A DNA stretch of 64,000 bases, taken from NCBI GenBank assembly GCA_030144725.1, contig JASKMD010000014.1:5674253-5738252 (forward strand). Direction: 5' to 3'. This document shows positions 22,162 through 32,602 of this stretch, in pieces; the stretch's first letter is position 1; each line of letters opens with the position of its first letter. Source of the DNA: Haematococcus lacustris (taxonomy: Eukaryota; Chlorophyta; Chlorophyceae; Chlamydomonadales; Haematococcaceae). Under the pieces are notes generated by a model, which was not told where the DNA came from, did not search any database, and worked only from the letters and a program-made list of their open reading frames with translations. The position numbers and the translations under genes were made by a program.

Positions 22162-24237
22162 CCCTTGGCTGCTGCTGTTGAGCATGCTGCTGCTGTACTC
22201 ACTCCCAGAGCTGTCCCAAGAACCATGGCTACCTGCCATTTCCCACTGGCCATTGCTGCTGGCATAGCTGGACGCAGCATGGGCGGCCCCCCCCGCCCAT
22301 GCATCCCCCCCCATGCTGCTCATGGATGGCGACCAGCTGCTGCCATTGAATACTCCATTGCCATGGGCCCCATGCAGGGCGTCATGCAGCCCCGCAGAGC
22401 CGTCTGGGGTTAGGGGAGCCATGGGGTCGCTGCCCAGGGGGTTTGCCTCTGCTATGCGGTACATAATGTTGCGCAGGATCTCAGTGGTCATCACCACCAC
22501 CTGTCAGGTCAGGGCAAATCAGGTCAATTCACACCAATTCAATTCAGGTTAATTCAGGTCAGGTCAGGTCAGGTCAGGTCAGGTCAGGTCAGGTCAGGTC
22601 AGGTCAGGTCAGGTCAGGTCAGGTCAGGTCAGGTCAGGTCAGGTCAGGTCAGGTCAGGTCAGGTCAGGTCAGGTCAGGTCAGGTCAGGTCAGGTCAGGTC
22701 AGGTCAGGTCAGGTCAGGTCAGGTCAGGTCAGGTCAGGTCAGGTCAGGTCAGGTCAGGTCAGGTCAGGTCAGGTCAGGTCAGGTCAGGTCAGGTCAGCCT
22801 GCATCAGGGCCAGTCCACCACCTGCGCCTCCGTGTTCAAGCTGGTGTCGCCAGTCTGCAGGCCGCAGCGCGCGCTGCCGAAGCGCTTGCGCATCTCAAAC
22901 AGCTTCTGGTTGCTGAGAGCCTGCATGTCAGGGCAGGCAGGGCAGGCTGCTTAGGGGGGAAGGGAGTTGATGATGGGGCTGATACGTGGCTGTGGGCCGG
23001 GTGATGTGGGCCCGGCGGAAAGGAGTAAGAAGAGGTGCGAGCTAGGCCACAGCAGGCTGCTAGGGCCACAGCGGGATGGAGTGCGCTGTGATGCGGTGTG
23101 GCCTGTGTGCAGCCCTGTGGCAGAGGGGGGCGAGGAGCCAGCTAGGCCACAGCAGCAGTGTTGCCAGGGTCTCAAAGCCGTGCCTACATGATGGTGGGTA
23201 CACAGGGAGGTAGGGGGACGCACAGGAGGTGCCTGCAGCAGTCTATGGGGGGAGGTCACCTGGCCGACTTTGCCCAGGCTTGCTGCTGGACATGAATCCT
23301 GGCGCATGCATTCCCCACTCCCCACCCCTACCCCTGATGTTGCTGCTACGGTGGCGGCTAGCTGCTCCTCCCCCCACCCCTGCCACCAGCCCCTGTTGCA
23401 AGCAGCCTGCCACACTCCCCCCTGCCGCCATCATTGCTGTCAGCCAATGCATGCTTCTGCCACTGCTGCTGCCTCCCCCGCCTCCCCCCCCTGCCACTGG
23501 TGTTGCCTGCCCCACTAACCCCCCCAGCTGCTGCTAGTTGCCTGCTCCCCCCTTTTCCCCCCTGCCGCTGCCGCTGCCGCTGCTGCAGCCTTGCCTTCAG
23601 TGGGGTGGTGTAAATAACACGCTTGCCGCGTGCCAGCGTGGCCGCCGCCGCCGCTTCCGCAATGGCTGTCTTGCCCGCCCCTGTTGGCGCACACACCACC
23701 ACGCTTTTGCCGTCAAGGAACACCTGCAGGGCCTGCTGCTGGAAGCCGTCCAGCGGGTGGGGGAAGATCTGCAGCGGCAGAGCAGCAGCAGCAGGGGGGG
23801 AGGGAGGGGCGGGGGCGGCGGCTGTTGCCAGGGCTGGGCAGGAGGTCGGGTGAGAGCAGCACAGTGGTCAAGCCTGAGAGGCGCAGCCTCGGTTGTAGGG
23901 GGAGGGCAGCAGGGGTGGGTGAGGGCGGGGACAATAATGTAGGTGGTAGGCGATCATGTGCCATGTGCACTGGGTACACTCCACACAGCCGGGGTGGGTG
24001 AGGGCGGGGGCAGGGGGGGGGGCAGGAGGGGCGGGCCGAAGGGGGAGGTGGGCAGGAGGGGCAGGCGGGGGCTACGGCGCCCACCTGGCACACCCTCTCT
24101 GCACTGAGGTCCTTGCCGCCCTCTGCCACCAGCCGCTCCAGCTCGGCCTCTCCCCCAAGGCTGTCCGACACCTCGCTGCAGCAGCCCATGGCAACAGAGC
24201 GGGCATGGCTGGCAGCGCGGAGCAGCACAAATGCCAC
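21719..24237 (-). CDS. ISE2: ISE2-like DEVH-box RNA helicase, N-terminal half (cut by gap)
   Basis: Exons 24085-24237 (ATG), 23595-23768, 22822-22920, 22036-22500 and 21719-21809 join in phase, then enter the gap. Superfamily-2 motifs: Q-like IFPHPLDGFQQQAL, Walker A CAPTGAGKT, TTPLKALSNQK, GLQTGD, VVVMTTEILRN and the DEVHYLGDPHRGS box, split by an intron after DE. The string matches ISE2, the plastid RNA helicase of land plants involved in chloroplast RNA processing; cytosolic Ski2 is the alternative. The N-terminus MAFVLLRAASHARSVAMG could be a short transit peptide, or an upstream exon may be missing. Exon 2 ends at a GC donor (AAG|GCAAGG). About 110 extra residues, including a poly-Ser tract, sit between TTEILRN and DEVH. 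Motifs III-VI and the C-terminus are missing. Confidence 0.85.
22093..22160. repeat. (CTG)n run encoding poly-Ser on the minus strand
   Basis: About 20 CTG units (AGC on the coding strand) within exon 4 of the helicase, giving a poly-serine tract in the motif Ib-II linker. Confidence 0.85.
22554..22797. repeat. (AGGTC)n pentanucleotide satellite
   Basis: About 48 perfect tandem AGGTC units inside intron 3 of the helicase gene. The flank on the left contains degenerate relatives (AGGTCAATTC, AGGTTAATTC). The minus strand reads (GACCT)n up to the acceptor of exon 4. Confidence 0.95.
23938..23995 (+). repeat. Dispersed hairpin repeat, copy c (fragment)
   Basis: Only the left part survives: GTAGGTGGTAGGCGATCATG, GTGCACTGGGTACACTCC, ACACAGCC. 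It lies in intron 1 of the helicase gene. Confidence 0.75.
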
Positions 24238-25295
24238 ACGTGCATGGGGTGGTGCTCTGGCTGTAGAGCTGCGGAGTCGCGTTCAGCCGCGGGCGTCGAG
24301 GTGGCCCATGCTGTCACACTAACACGCCAGGCTTTGCTCCTGGGCTAAACTTGTGTCCCTGCGCTGAACTTGGAGCCAGGAGCAGGAATAGCAAGCCAGG
24401 TCCACAGACTCGGCATGTGCTTGCTGTACTGTGCTCAATTGGCCTGGGCTGGACATCACCTGGCTAGACTTGATAGCTGGTTGGCCCTAATGGACGGAAA
24501 TAGAGGTTGCAGCAGCAGCAGCAGCAGCAGCACGCAGCAGCAGCAGCAGCTGACGATGTTAACTTGGCTTACCCGGTTGCATATTCCACTCCCTCAAGAG
24601 TTACAGCCTCCACCACCTCGCTGGCAACTGTGCATTGAACACGTCGTGGACCAGATTGGGCCTCGCTCGTGAGGCTTTCGCGCCGGCAGCGCACCGCGGG
24701 ATGCACGTCAGTAAAGTGTGGGACCTGATGCTGTGCTTGCTGGCGGCTCGGCACCACCGCCTGCTGGTGACATCGCGTCAGGCAGGCTGGCGGACTGTGA
24801 CCCAAAAACATTTCACACAAGCGCGGGGATGACAAGAAGGTGCTCCAAACAGAAAAAAGCAGCACGCGGTGTCGTGAAAGATATACAAGCCATGAGGGCA
24901 ATCCATGTGGCTCAAATATATATTTCAACCTTCTTATTGTTTGAGCTCCGTTTTCACCGTTTTTCAACTTTGGCATACTACAGAGGCTACATCTTCTAGG
25001 TGACGAATGGGAGCACTGTCCATCGCATGTCTATCCATTGATTACAGCCGTTGTCATTGGCAATCCTACGTTGGTGTTGAAGACACCATCTGCGTCGACA
25101 ACATATTTTGATGAATGCACATCATGCAAGTACTATCCTGCTGCACACAGGGCGATGCAATCTTAGCTGGCAACATCTGGAAGCAGCAGCCGAAAGTGCA
25201 TCTCCAGCACCTCCCAACAAGCCCCAGTGACACAATCACGCCATATACGTTACAGTACAGCATCTAGTGGTAGGCTGTGGCCGGCTGTGGGCAAC
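24238..25295. other. Intergenic stretch between SEL1L 3' end and helicase start
   Basis: No coding region supported. A CAG run is at 24511-24552. The part from about 24840 to 25080 is notably AT-richer than the surroundings. It should contain the helicase promoter and the SEL1L 3' UTR. Confidence 0.4.
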
Positions 25296-28200
25296 CTATC
25301 GTCGGGCACCTGCCTGCAGGCTCCGCCGCCTGAGCAGCAGGACAATGAACAAGCAAGCTGACAGCAGCACCAACAGCATATCCATGTTGCGCTCCTCTAG
25401 TGCTACAGTCACACTGCTGGCTTTTGAAGGATCTTGTACCGACTGCAGTTGTTCAAGCTGTGGGTGAGCCTGGGCTTGTGGGCTCTGTGCGGCTGCCCGG
25501 CGTGACAACACACACGCGTACAGCCACTGCATCAAGCGCGTGAGGGCATGTTGGCCTGCCACAGGTTGGAGCAATGCGTCCAGATGTAAGCTCAGCAGCG
25601 CTAAACGAGCGGGCATAGCCACATGCCAGCGGGGCGATTGTGAGATGGACTGCCTGCAGCATCAAGCAGGTGAGAACAGCTGTCTGTTACCATCAGGGTC
25701 AAACGGTCCAATAGAAGCAGTATCTCTCGTGGCAGCACCTGATGGAGTGTGATGCTTGCTGCTGTGGATGAGATGCGCACCAGTCATCAGTTGCGCACCA
25801 GTTCTCAGGTCATGCCAACTATAGACTATAGCCCTGTAGCAGGGGTCAGGCAATGGTGTAGGTGGTAGGCGCCCATGCCATGTGCATGGGAACATAACTC
25901 GACACAGGCCCATGATGCCATCCGGTATTCCCTGAGTGGTCCCTAGTGCTCCAACTCTAATGGAGGCCGTAGTGAGGAACGAGAGGGCTGTGATGCTTGC
26001 CTAGGTCAGGAGAAATGGTGTGCACAGGCAGCACTGACAGCGCCCGGCCATGCTTCAAGCAAAGTGACTCACCGATACAGTTCTTGCGCCCTGGTGACAT
26101 TGGGCAGCCCGTGCACTGTTCCCAGACCAGCTTGATGTGCCCATCCTAGAAGGAATGAGCCCTCTGGGTTGCCCTTTGTCAGCCGCCACACTCCACAGCT
26201 GCACAGCTTGTTTGGCTGCATCAGGCTTCGACAGGCCCAGGGCCTCTGCCTCCAACAGCAGCTGGCCATACTCGATAGCTGCTGCTGTGTTGTTGGCAGC
26301 GGAGGCCCTGCAGGTCATTGTCACAAGGCATCACACAACAACAAGCCCCAGAGCATATCAGGGAAAGGTAGACATTCCATTACATACCTGAGCATTACAT
26401 ACATGGCCCCGCGTGGAGGGTCCTCAAACCTAGCAGTGCTGGGCAGCTAAGAGGGCTGTGAAGGGCGCTCATCCACAGTGCCCACACACCTTTCAAGCAA
26501 TCGTGCAGCCAGGTCCAGCTGCTCGGGCCCAGAGTAGCCTACAAAGTGTTGCACATCACATAGCGAAGCAGTGTAAGGGTGACAATTGTGACATAGGAAG
26601 AATGGGGCACTGACCAGGAGCTACTTGGCCAGACGGCCAGCAAATGCACAAAACACACAGCTGCCAAGATCGCCCCTTCCCCATGGCCAGGCTGAGGTGC
26701 TTCAGCATCAACAATGCCAGGGTCGGATTCCCTAAATTCTACAGAGCTCGACATCCCTGGGGCACAGCTGCAGGTCATGTTCGTACATCAAGACGATGCA
26801 GTGCTGGCTGCGCATTCCTTTGCTTGTGACATTTACTGCGTCCTTGCGCAGCTCAGCAGGGTGCACGCACCTTGATTGTTCCGTAACATGAACGCGGCAT
26901 TGGTGGCAGCCACGTCAGAGCCCTGCTCGGCCAGGAGTAGGTACTGCACCAAGGCACCCCAGTGGTCACCTGTGGTCAGGGAGGGTGGGCGTGTTGGCAC
27001 TGAGGACAGATGTAGGTGGCAGGGGCGCGCCAGGGGTACCACCACGGAGTGATGAACCTGATCAGTGGGCACGAAGAGCCAGGCAAGGCTGGAATGTGTG
27101 CGAGTGTGTTTTTGGATCCTGTAGACCCACCCGCACTATGTGCTTTGGCAGCTGCCCGGAGTGGGGCCGCCCACCGTCCTCGTTCTGCGATGAACTTGCG
27201 GATGTAGTGGCCAGCCTTCTCACAGTCCTGTAGGCCAAATGTGGCACATGCCATGCAGTCAGCAGGGTGCAGGATGCGATTGATGGAGGGTTGCACACTG
27301 CTGTTGCTGCCACCAACTGCACATGCAAAGCAGGCTGGGCGACCTGGCGTGTCTTTACTGAGAAACAGTGCAAAGCTATTGCTCCTGCCTAGAGGCCCCA
27401 CCGGCTGCACGTCCCCAATGCCAGTGTGTAACAGCTCTGCCAAGTGGAGTGCGGCCCGCCAGTGCCCAGCGGCTTCAGCTTGAACAAACAGCTCCATGGC
27501 TGCAGGCAGCATTGTAAGCATATGCATGCATATGGTGCCTCGGGTCATCAGTGCAATGTTGCGCAGGGCTGCATGCACGCAGCGCTCCTCACAAGTGACG
27601 ATGCTTACAGCATGACAACTGCAGTACCGACTGCTGTGGTTGGGTACAAATCAACAGTCTGACAGGCCAGTGCAGGGCCAGACGCAGTATCGCTACAAGC
27701 ACCCAACACCCTTAAGGTTAGCAGCTCCAGGTCTTCTCCACCAGCACCTGCCCATACAGCCCCCACGCGGCCAGGCAGCCGCACCCTCACCAGCCAAGCG
27801 CGGCAAGGCTCAGCAGGCAGCTGAACCCAACCAGCCCACCAAGGGCAAGGGCAAAGCTGGCAAATCTATTCCAGCACCACAGCCAGGCAGGTGGCTGGAC
27901 AGGGACTGCACTCTGAACATGCAGCGCATTGGGGAGAGCAGCTGGCGCCTGCTGGAGCTGTGCTGGTGGCCAAAGCAGACAGCTTTGCCAGCCAAGGGCA
28001 AGGAGTACCCTGGCCTGAGCTACAAGCAGCCGTGAGAACAGCTTACAATCAGCGCATGTTTTTCATGCCAACTCTACACGATAGCTCTCACGGTCAGGCA
28101 ATAGTGTAGGTGGTAGGCACTCCTGCACCATGTCCATGTGCATTGGGTATACTCCTCACAGCCCATTAACACCATTTGAGTCGGGCTACTACTGGTCCCT

Positions 28201-31200
28201 TGTATTCCCGCTAGTGGCAGCTAGTGGCCACTACTGCTCCGGCTCAAATGGAGGCCCTAGTGATGGACAAGGGGTTTGCAACAATGACTCACCCTTGGTT
28301 ACATTCTTGTCGCATGCAATGCCCTGCGTGTACATCAGCCCAAGGTTGTAGAGGGCATCACCTGCATCACCAGAGTGAGGCATCGGTCACACCCACTCAG
28401 CCAAGCTATTGGTGCCTGTAGGAGCCACGAACGAGCAAAACATGTGCAAAGTGTCACAAATGAAGGACAGCACCCCTTTGGGAGTTGTAGTCAGTGCAGC
28501 TGCCACACTGTCTGTGCCATCCTGGCATCGCATCCGTGCACTAAAGTAATTGAAGCAGCTCCTAGTAGTAGGGGAATGCACTGAAGTAATTGAGGGATGT
28601 AATCAGATAATGGGTATGCAAACTCTGTGAGAGCCCTTGTCGACCCCTGGCTCAGACCAAAGCAACGATACATAGGCCTCATGTCCTCACTGCCCAGCCG
28701 GCATGAGTCTGCTCCCACCGGAGTTCTTCAGCTGGGCTCCCCGTTCAAAGGCAGCAAAGGCCTCAGTGGTGTTGGCTTCGCCTGTTAGCTGGCCCTGCCA
28801 GTACATCACTCCAATACCTGCACAGTGAACAGTAAGCAACCTGGGTGAGGGCCAGCATCCATTCTAGGAGAGCCCTTTGACATAGGAACTGTGAGTGACC
28901 ATTGTGAGTGAAGTGCCCGTATTGCTGTAGATGGGCGATCACACAAGATACCAGCTTGCCTCCTAACTGATGTCACCGTCCCATGGCAATGCCCTTCAGT
29001 GACGCAGCATGCACAGGTGCAGGCTATCTGACAGAACTGGTGTGCACATGGCTACATCTTGGCAGGGGCTGGGCGGAGGTGTTGGGCGGAGGCGGACCCT
29101 GTGACAGGCCCAGCTGCCACATGTGCATGGATTGGGTGGGGTATATGACCGCCAGCTGTTCAAGCGTGCCAAGTCCAGGCACCGCACTGGTGTGAGTCCC
29201 TGGTGAGCGCACCATTCCAGCCTGCTCCCATGCCCGCGAGAGCAGCGGCCTTGAAGTACTTGTGTGCCTCCTCATAGTCCACAGGGACACCCATGCCACG
29301 CAGGTGCATGTAACCAAGGTTGAAGGTGGAGAAAGTGTCCCCCTGGACAGCCACATGATAGCCAGGCATGACTTAGCGCAATATTCTAGCTTGGCCTCAG
29401 CTTGGAAATGAAAGCCGACACACAAGTTTGTACACACCACCATGCAGGATCATAACTTGCCATTGTGCCTACCAACTGTGAGTGGTTGGCTCAAAGATTT
29501 AACCATGGCCTCCTCCCCTCCTCATCCTTTCTACCACGTACCCCATGGCAGCTGCCTAACCCACAGGACGTGTTCATGGGCATGTTCATGGGCTCTCTTC
29601 TTCCAGCACAATTCCCCAATCATCAGCATTATGCGTTTGTAACCACCTGCCTCTAAGCTTATATGGCTTACCTGCTTTGCAAGCTCAGTGAAGGCTGTAT
29701 AAGCACGCTCTGGGTCACGAGCTACGCCCTTCCCCACTAGGTATCTGTAAGCCATTCTTCGTTGCGCGTCCTGGCCACCCCTGTCAGCATGATCTTCACA
29801 CACTGCTGAAGCCAAGGCATCAGGAAGCAAGCCTGACATGTCACAGCATGCCAGAAAGGATGATGTCAGGAGGCAAAGGCATTAAAGAGGGGAACGTCCA
29901 ATAGAGGCAGAAACCTGGTCTTTCCACAATTGACTCCATAGCAAAAGCAATGACCTGGTGATGTAGCTGCCTGTAGCACCAACTATGATTCCTAGGCTAT
30001 CAACAGCCTACCGGTCCCTCACCGTGCAGCCATGTCTTCATCCATCTGCAGAGCCTGTGTTGAGTTGTCCAGCTCATCGGCAGACACAAAATCAGCCTGA
30101 TGCTCCTTGTCCCTCAGGTTCACAGGAGTGGGTGCTATTGTAAACCGCTTCTCCTGCAAGAGGCAAAGAGATGCGCCAGGCACTGAACGGTGAGCGTTGC
30201 AGGATTAGAAGTGGCAGCATGCTCATTTCCATGCTGGGCCTGCATCCTGCCTGCCTGGCAACTGCAGTACTCACTGTCTCAACCTCTGGCAGCAGGGTGT
30301 GGGTCGCCAAGAAGGCATAGTGCAAAGCCACTTTGCAACTCTTTGAAACTCCTTGCCCCATGTAAAAGCGGTTTGAGAGCGCTAGGCTTGCTTCAACTGA
30401 TCCCGCCTGAGGAGATGCAGGGCATGTTAGGCATGTATAGGTGTCAAGGTCACCCTGGAGAGATCTACAGCTGTCGCTGCCACATCCACACAGGATGGAG
30501 CGCATGCGCAATAGTGAGGGTGGTAGGCACTCATGCACCATGTCCATGTGCACTGGGTATACTCCACACAGGCCATTAACACCATTTGAGTCGGGCCACT
30601 AGTGGTCCCTAGTAGTCCCGCTAGTGGCCGCTAGTGGCCACTACTGGTCCGGCTCAAATTCAGGCCCTAGTGAGGGACAGGGGGGCTGGGAGCATGTTTC
30701 ACCTGGGCTGCACGATGCAATTCAATCATAGTGGCTTGTGTCGACTGCTGGGGGGCCACAGAGGGGGGGAGCACTCCCGCCGCTTGCAGGGCGGCAAGGG
30801 TAAAGACAGCCGTGGAGGCTGCGCCAACTCCTGCACAGCAGCAGGACCTACCGTTTCGACAGATGTGAAGCACTAAGGAGCCAGGAGGGGAGGGTGACTA
30901 ACACAGGGCAAGTAGAGCCTACCCACTGCATCTGGACTCATGAGACGAGGGCATTGAGCTTACCTGTGTCCTTCATTGCCAACGCTCGAGTCGTCAAGGG
31001 CACTGTGGGTGCAGTCTGCTTGGTAACCGAGGAGCTGTCTTGTGTGCTTGAACTAGCAGTGGTGGAGACTGCCTGCTTGCCTGCTTCTGGCGTGTGCAGC
31101 TTGCGGCTCTGCGTACAACCAGTGATGAACAAGCTGTTATGACTTCATGTTAGGTGAAGGTTTGGCGAAGTCTGAACTGAGCGGGTTTATGCCGGCTGGA

Positions 31201-32440
31201 CACGGCACATCAGCCATCGGCCTGTCACGGAGCCATGTGCTCACTGCTTGGTTCCAGCTTCGCTTATCAACATGCACAAGTCGTCAGAGTTGCGCACCAA
31301 TCCACACACTTGGCATGATGCTCACACTGACCTCCTCTGCCATGGGAAGTGATCCATACACCAGGCCAGCTAAAGCCTGCAGCTGCTGCACGGCTTGCAC
31401 CACATCTCTTTGATCGCGGCGGGAAAAGAGCATAGCCTGGCTCGTAGATAAGCTGCAATAGCAAGCACCCAAGCAGTTGCAATGGAAGTGAGGGATAGGG
31501 AGGGAACATTCTGGGAAAAAATGTGTTATGGTCATTGATTTCAGCATGCATCACACAGTCAATCAACAAAGCGACAATCAAGTGGCAGCTCACATCGCGC
31601 TATGGCTAAGAAGAGGCGGAAATCTATAGCTGTTGCTGCCACATCCACACAGGATGGAGCGCATGCACAATGTTGTAGGTGGCAGGCACTCATGCACCAT
31701 GTACATGTGCACTGGGTTTACTCCACACAGCCCAATAACACCATTTGAGTCGGGCCACTATTGCCCACTAGTAGTCCCGCTAGTGGTCCCTAGTGGCCAC
31801 TACTGGTCCGGCTCAAATGGAGGCCCTAGTGAGGGACAAGGGGGCTATACTAGCAACTCACATTTCTTTTACAGTGGGTAAATCATGCTGAATAAGGGCT
31901 GGGGCGGATTCCTCACTCAGTGGCGATGGAAGTGGCTCAAGAGTGGTTGCCACTAGTGCTGGAGCTGAAGCTGTGCCCTGACTATTGTCTTGGGAGGGAG
32001 CATGAGAAGAAGGTGGTTTGGATTCCGAGGTGGTGATGTTGTAATCTGAGCTGGCAAGAGAGTCACTGCAAGACCTGTCGGTCTCACCACAAGTAGTAAG
32101 CCTGTGCTGTGGGGCATGAACTGCGGGCAGACAACCGGTGATGTAGGATGGTAAATATTGGGTTGCACTTGCTGGCTTGCACAGTGGCTTGCATGTTGAC
32201 ACTGACTTGCTTGTTGTTCTGCCTCGGACACGAGAGAACCGGGCTCCCCAGTGCTGTGTTGCGCAGTGTGAATGTCTGTGTGCAGTAGCAGGAAGAAGGG
32301 AAGTGAGAGGCAGACGAAGATGTACAACTGGGCCGATGAGAGCAGCTGATTTGGTCCGGTACATTTGCATCCGCACCAGCAAACGCAAGGTTCGCCAGCA
32401 GCAGAGCTGCTAGCATTCGAGTCGCTACGCTGCTCCCCAT
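25296..32440 (-). CDS. SEL1L: SEL1L/HRD3 homologue, ER-associated degradation adaptor
   Basis: ATG at 32440 begins a signal peptide (MGSSVATRMLAALLLANLAF). Exons about 31862-32066, 31332-31452, 30964-31108, 30703-30830, 30275-30406, 30023-30153, 29672-29832, 29213-29342, 28719-28817, 28293-28361, 27402-27499, 27131-27227, 26871-26969, further pieces near 26.7, 26.5 and 26.1-26.3 kb, and a last exon ending at 25296. Sel1 repeats are clear: TFNLGYMHLRGMGVPVDYEE, GDALYNLGLMYTQGIACDKN, EGSFLLGWAHQAGLGTV. ERGRW and QYLLLAEQGSDVAATNAAFM match the conserved SEL1L/HRD3 core. The C-terminus has one membrane segment (MDMLLVLLSACLFIVLLL) then RRRS. In other eukaryotes this type I ER protein partners the HRD1 ubiquitin ligase and delivers misfolded proteins. 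The exon 1/2 and exon 7/8 joins are not phase-resolved. Four introns contain the dispersed hairpin repeat. Confidence 0.85.
25838..25992 (+). repeat. Dispersed hairpin repeat, copy d
   Basis: Diverged copy (GTAGGTGGTAGGCGCCCATG ... TAATGGAGGCCGTAGTGAGG) in a SEL1L intron, about 80 bp downstream of a donor near 26073 on the coding strand. Confidence 0.7.
27640..28040 (+). mobile_element. Fragment of a transposon family with a TnpB/Fanzor-like RuvC-III motif (copy 1)
   Basis: Open frame 27640-28035 on the plus strand, antisense to SEL1L and inside its intron 28292-27500. It has a Lys/Pro-rich linker, then PGRWLDRDCTLNMQRIGE and ALPAKGKEYPGLSYK. DRDxNxxxN is the RuvC-III signature of TnpB and its eukaryotic relatives (Fanzor). 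Here residues equivalent to NAA appear to be deleted, so it is a dead tail fragment. The upstream RuvC-I/II and zinc ribbon are absent. The family link is inferred from this short motif only. Confidence 0.45.
28097..28276 (+). repeat. Dispersed hairpin repeat, copy e
   Basis: Near full length, with both arms (CCATTTGAGTCGGGC and CCGGCTCAAATGG). Its right edge ends about 16 bp from the SEL1L donor at 28292 (AAGG|GTGAGT on the coding strand). Confidence 0.85.
28498..28680 (+). repeat. Dispersed repeat shared with 53080-53262
   Basis: About 180 bp, containing CTCCTAGTAGTAGGGGAATG and ATGCAAACTCTGTGAGAGCC, recur at 53080-53262 in the same orientation. It lies in the SEL1L intron between exons 28293-28361 and 28719-28817. 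At 53 kb the repeat continues into sequence shared with the fragment at 40556-40670, so it probably belongs to that transposon family. Confidence 0.75.
30466..30690 (+). repeat. Dispersed hairpin repeat, copy f
   Basis: Long copy that also includes the leader CTGCCACATCCACACAGGAT. It fills about 225 of 296 bp of the SEL1L intron 30407-30702, and its right edge is about 12 bp from the donor. Confidence 0.85.
31470..31620 (+). repeat. Dispersed element 5' region, copy 2
   Basis: Matches the reverse complement of 9265-9440. It ends in an ATG followed by AAGAAGAGGCGGAA (MAKKRRK), directly joined to hairpin copy g. Located in the SEL1L intron between exons 31332-31452 and about 31862-32066. Confidence 0.65.
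31622..31847 (+). repeat. Dispersed hairpin repeat, copy g
   Basis: Long copy sharing the leader with copy f. Its right edge lies about 15 bp from the SEL1L donor near 31861 (GAAAT|GTGAGT on the coding strand). Confidence 0.85.
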
Positions 32441-32602
32441 TTAGGCTGCGTCTGGTGGCATGCCTTTGACTGTGTTGTGCCACAGTGTCCGCAACTCTTC
32501 TTGAGTCCATGTCAGTGGTATAGTGTGACGTGTAGCTTTCATAGTTGGACGAAGTAGGCATGCGGGCCGCAGGGCAGATCCTTGCCTTTCGCCGTGGCTG
32601 CG
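32441..32602. promoter_or_regulatory. Probable bidirectional promoter (SEL1L / alpha-galactosidase)
   Basis: Only about 160 bp separate the SEL1L ATG (minus) from the start region of the alpha-galactosidase (plus). No TATA-like or other specific element was recognised. Shared control is inferred from spacing; both products enter the secretory pathway. Confidence 0.4.

Noticed and set aside
22554..22797. Regular repeat that might suggest a CRISPR-like or regulatory array
   Set aside because: It is a pure pentanucleotide tandem repeat with no spacers.
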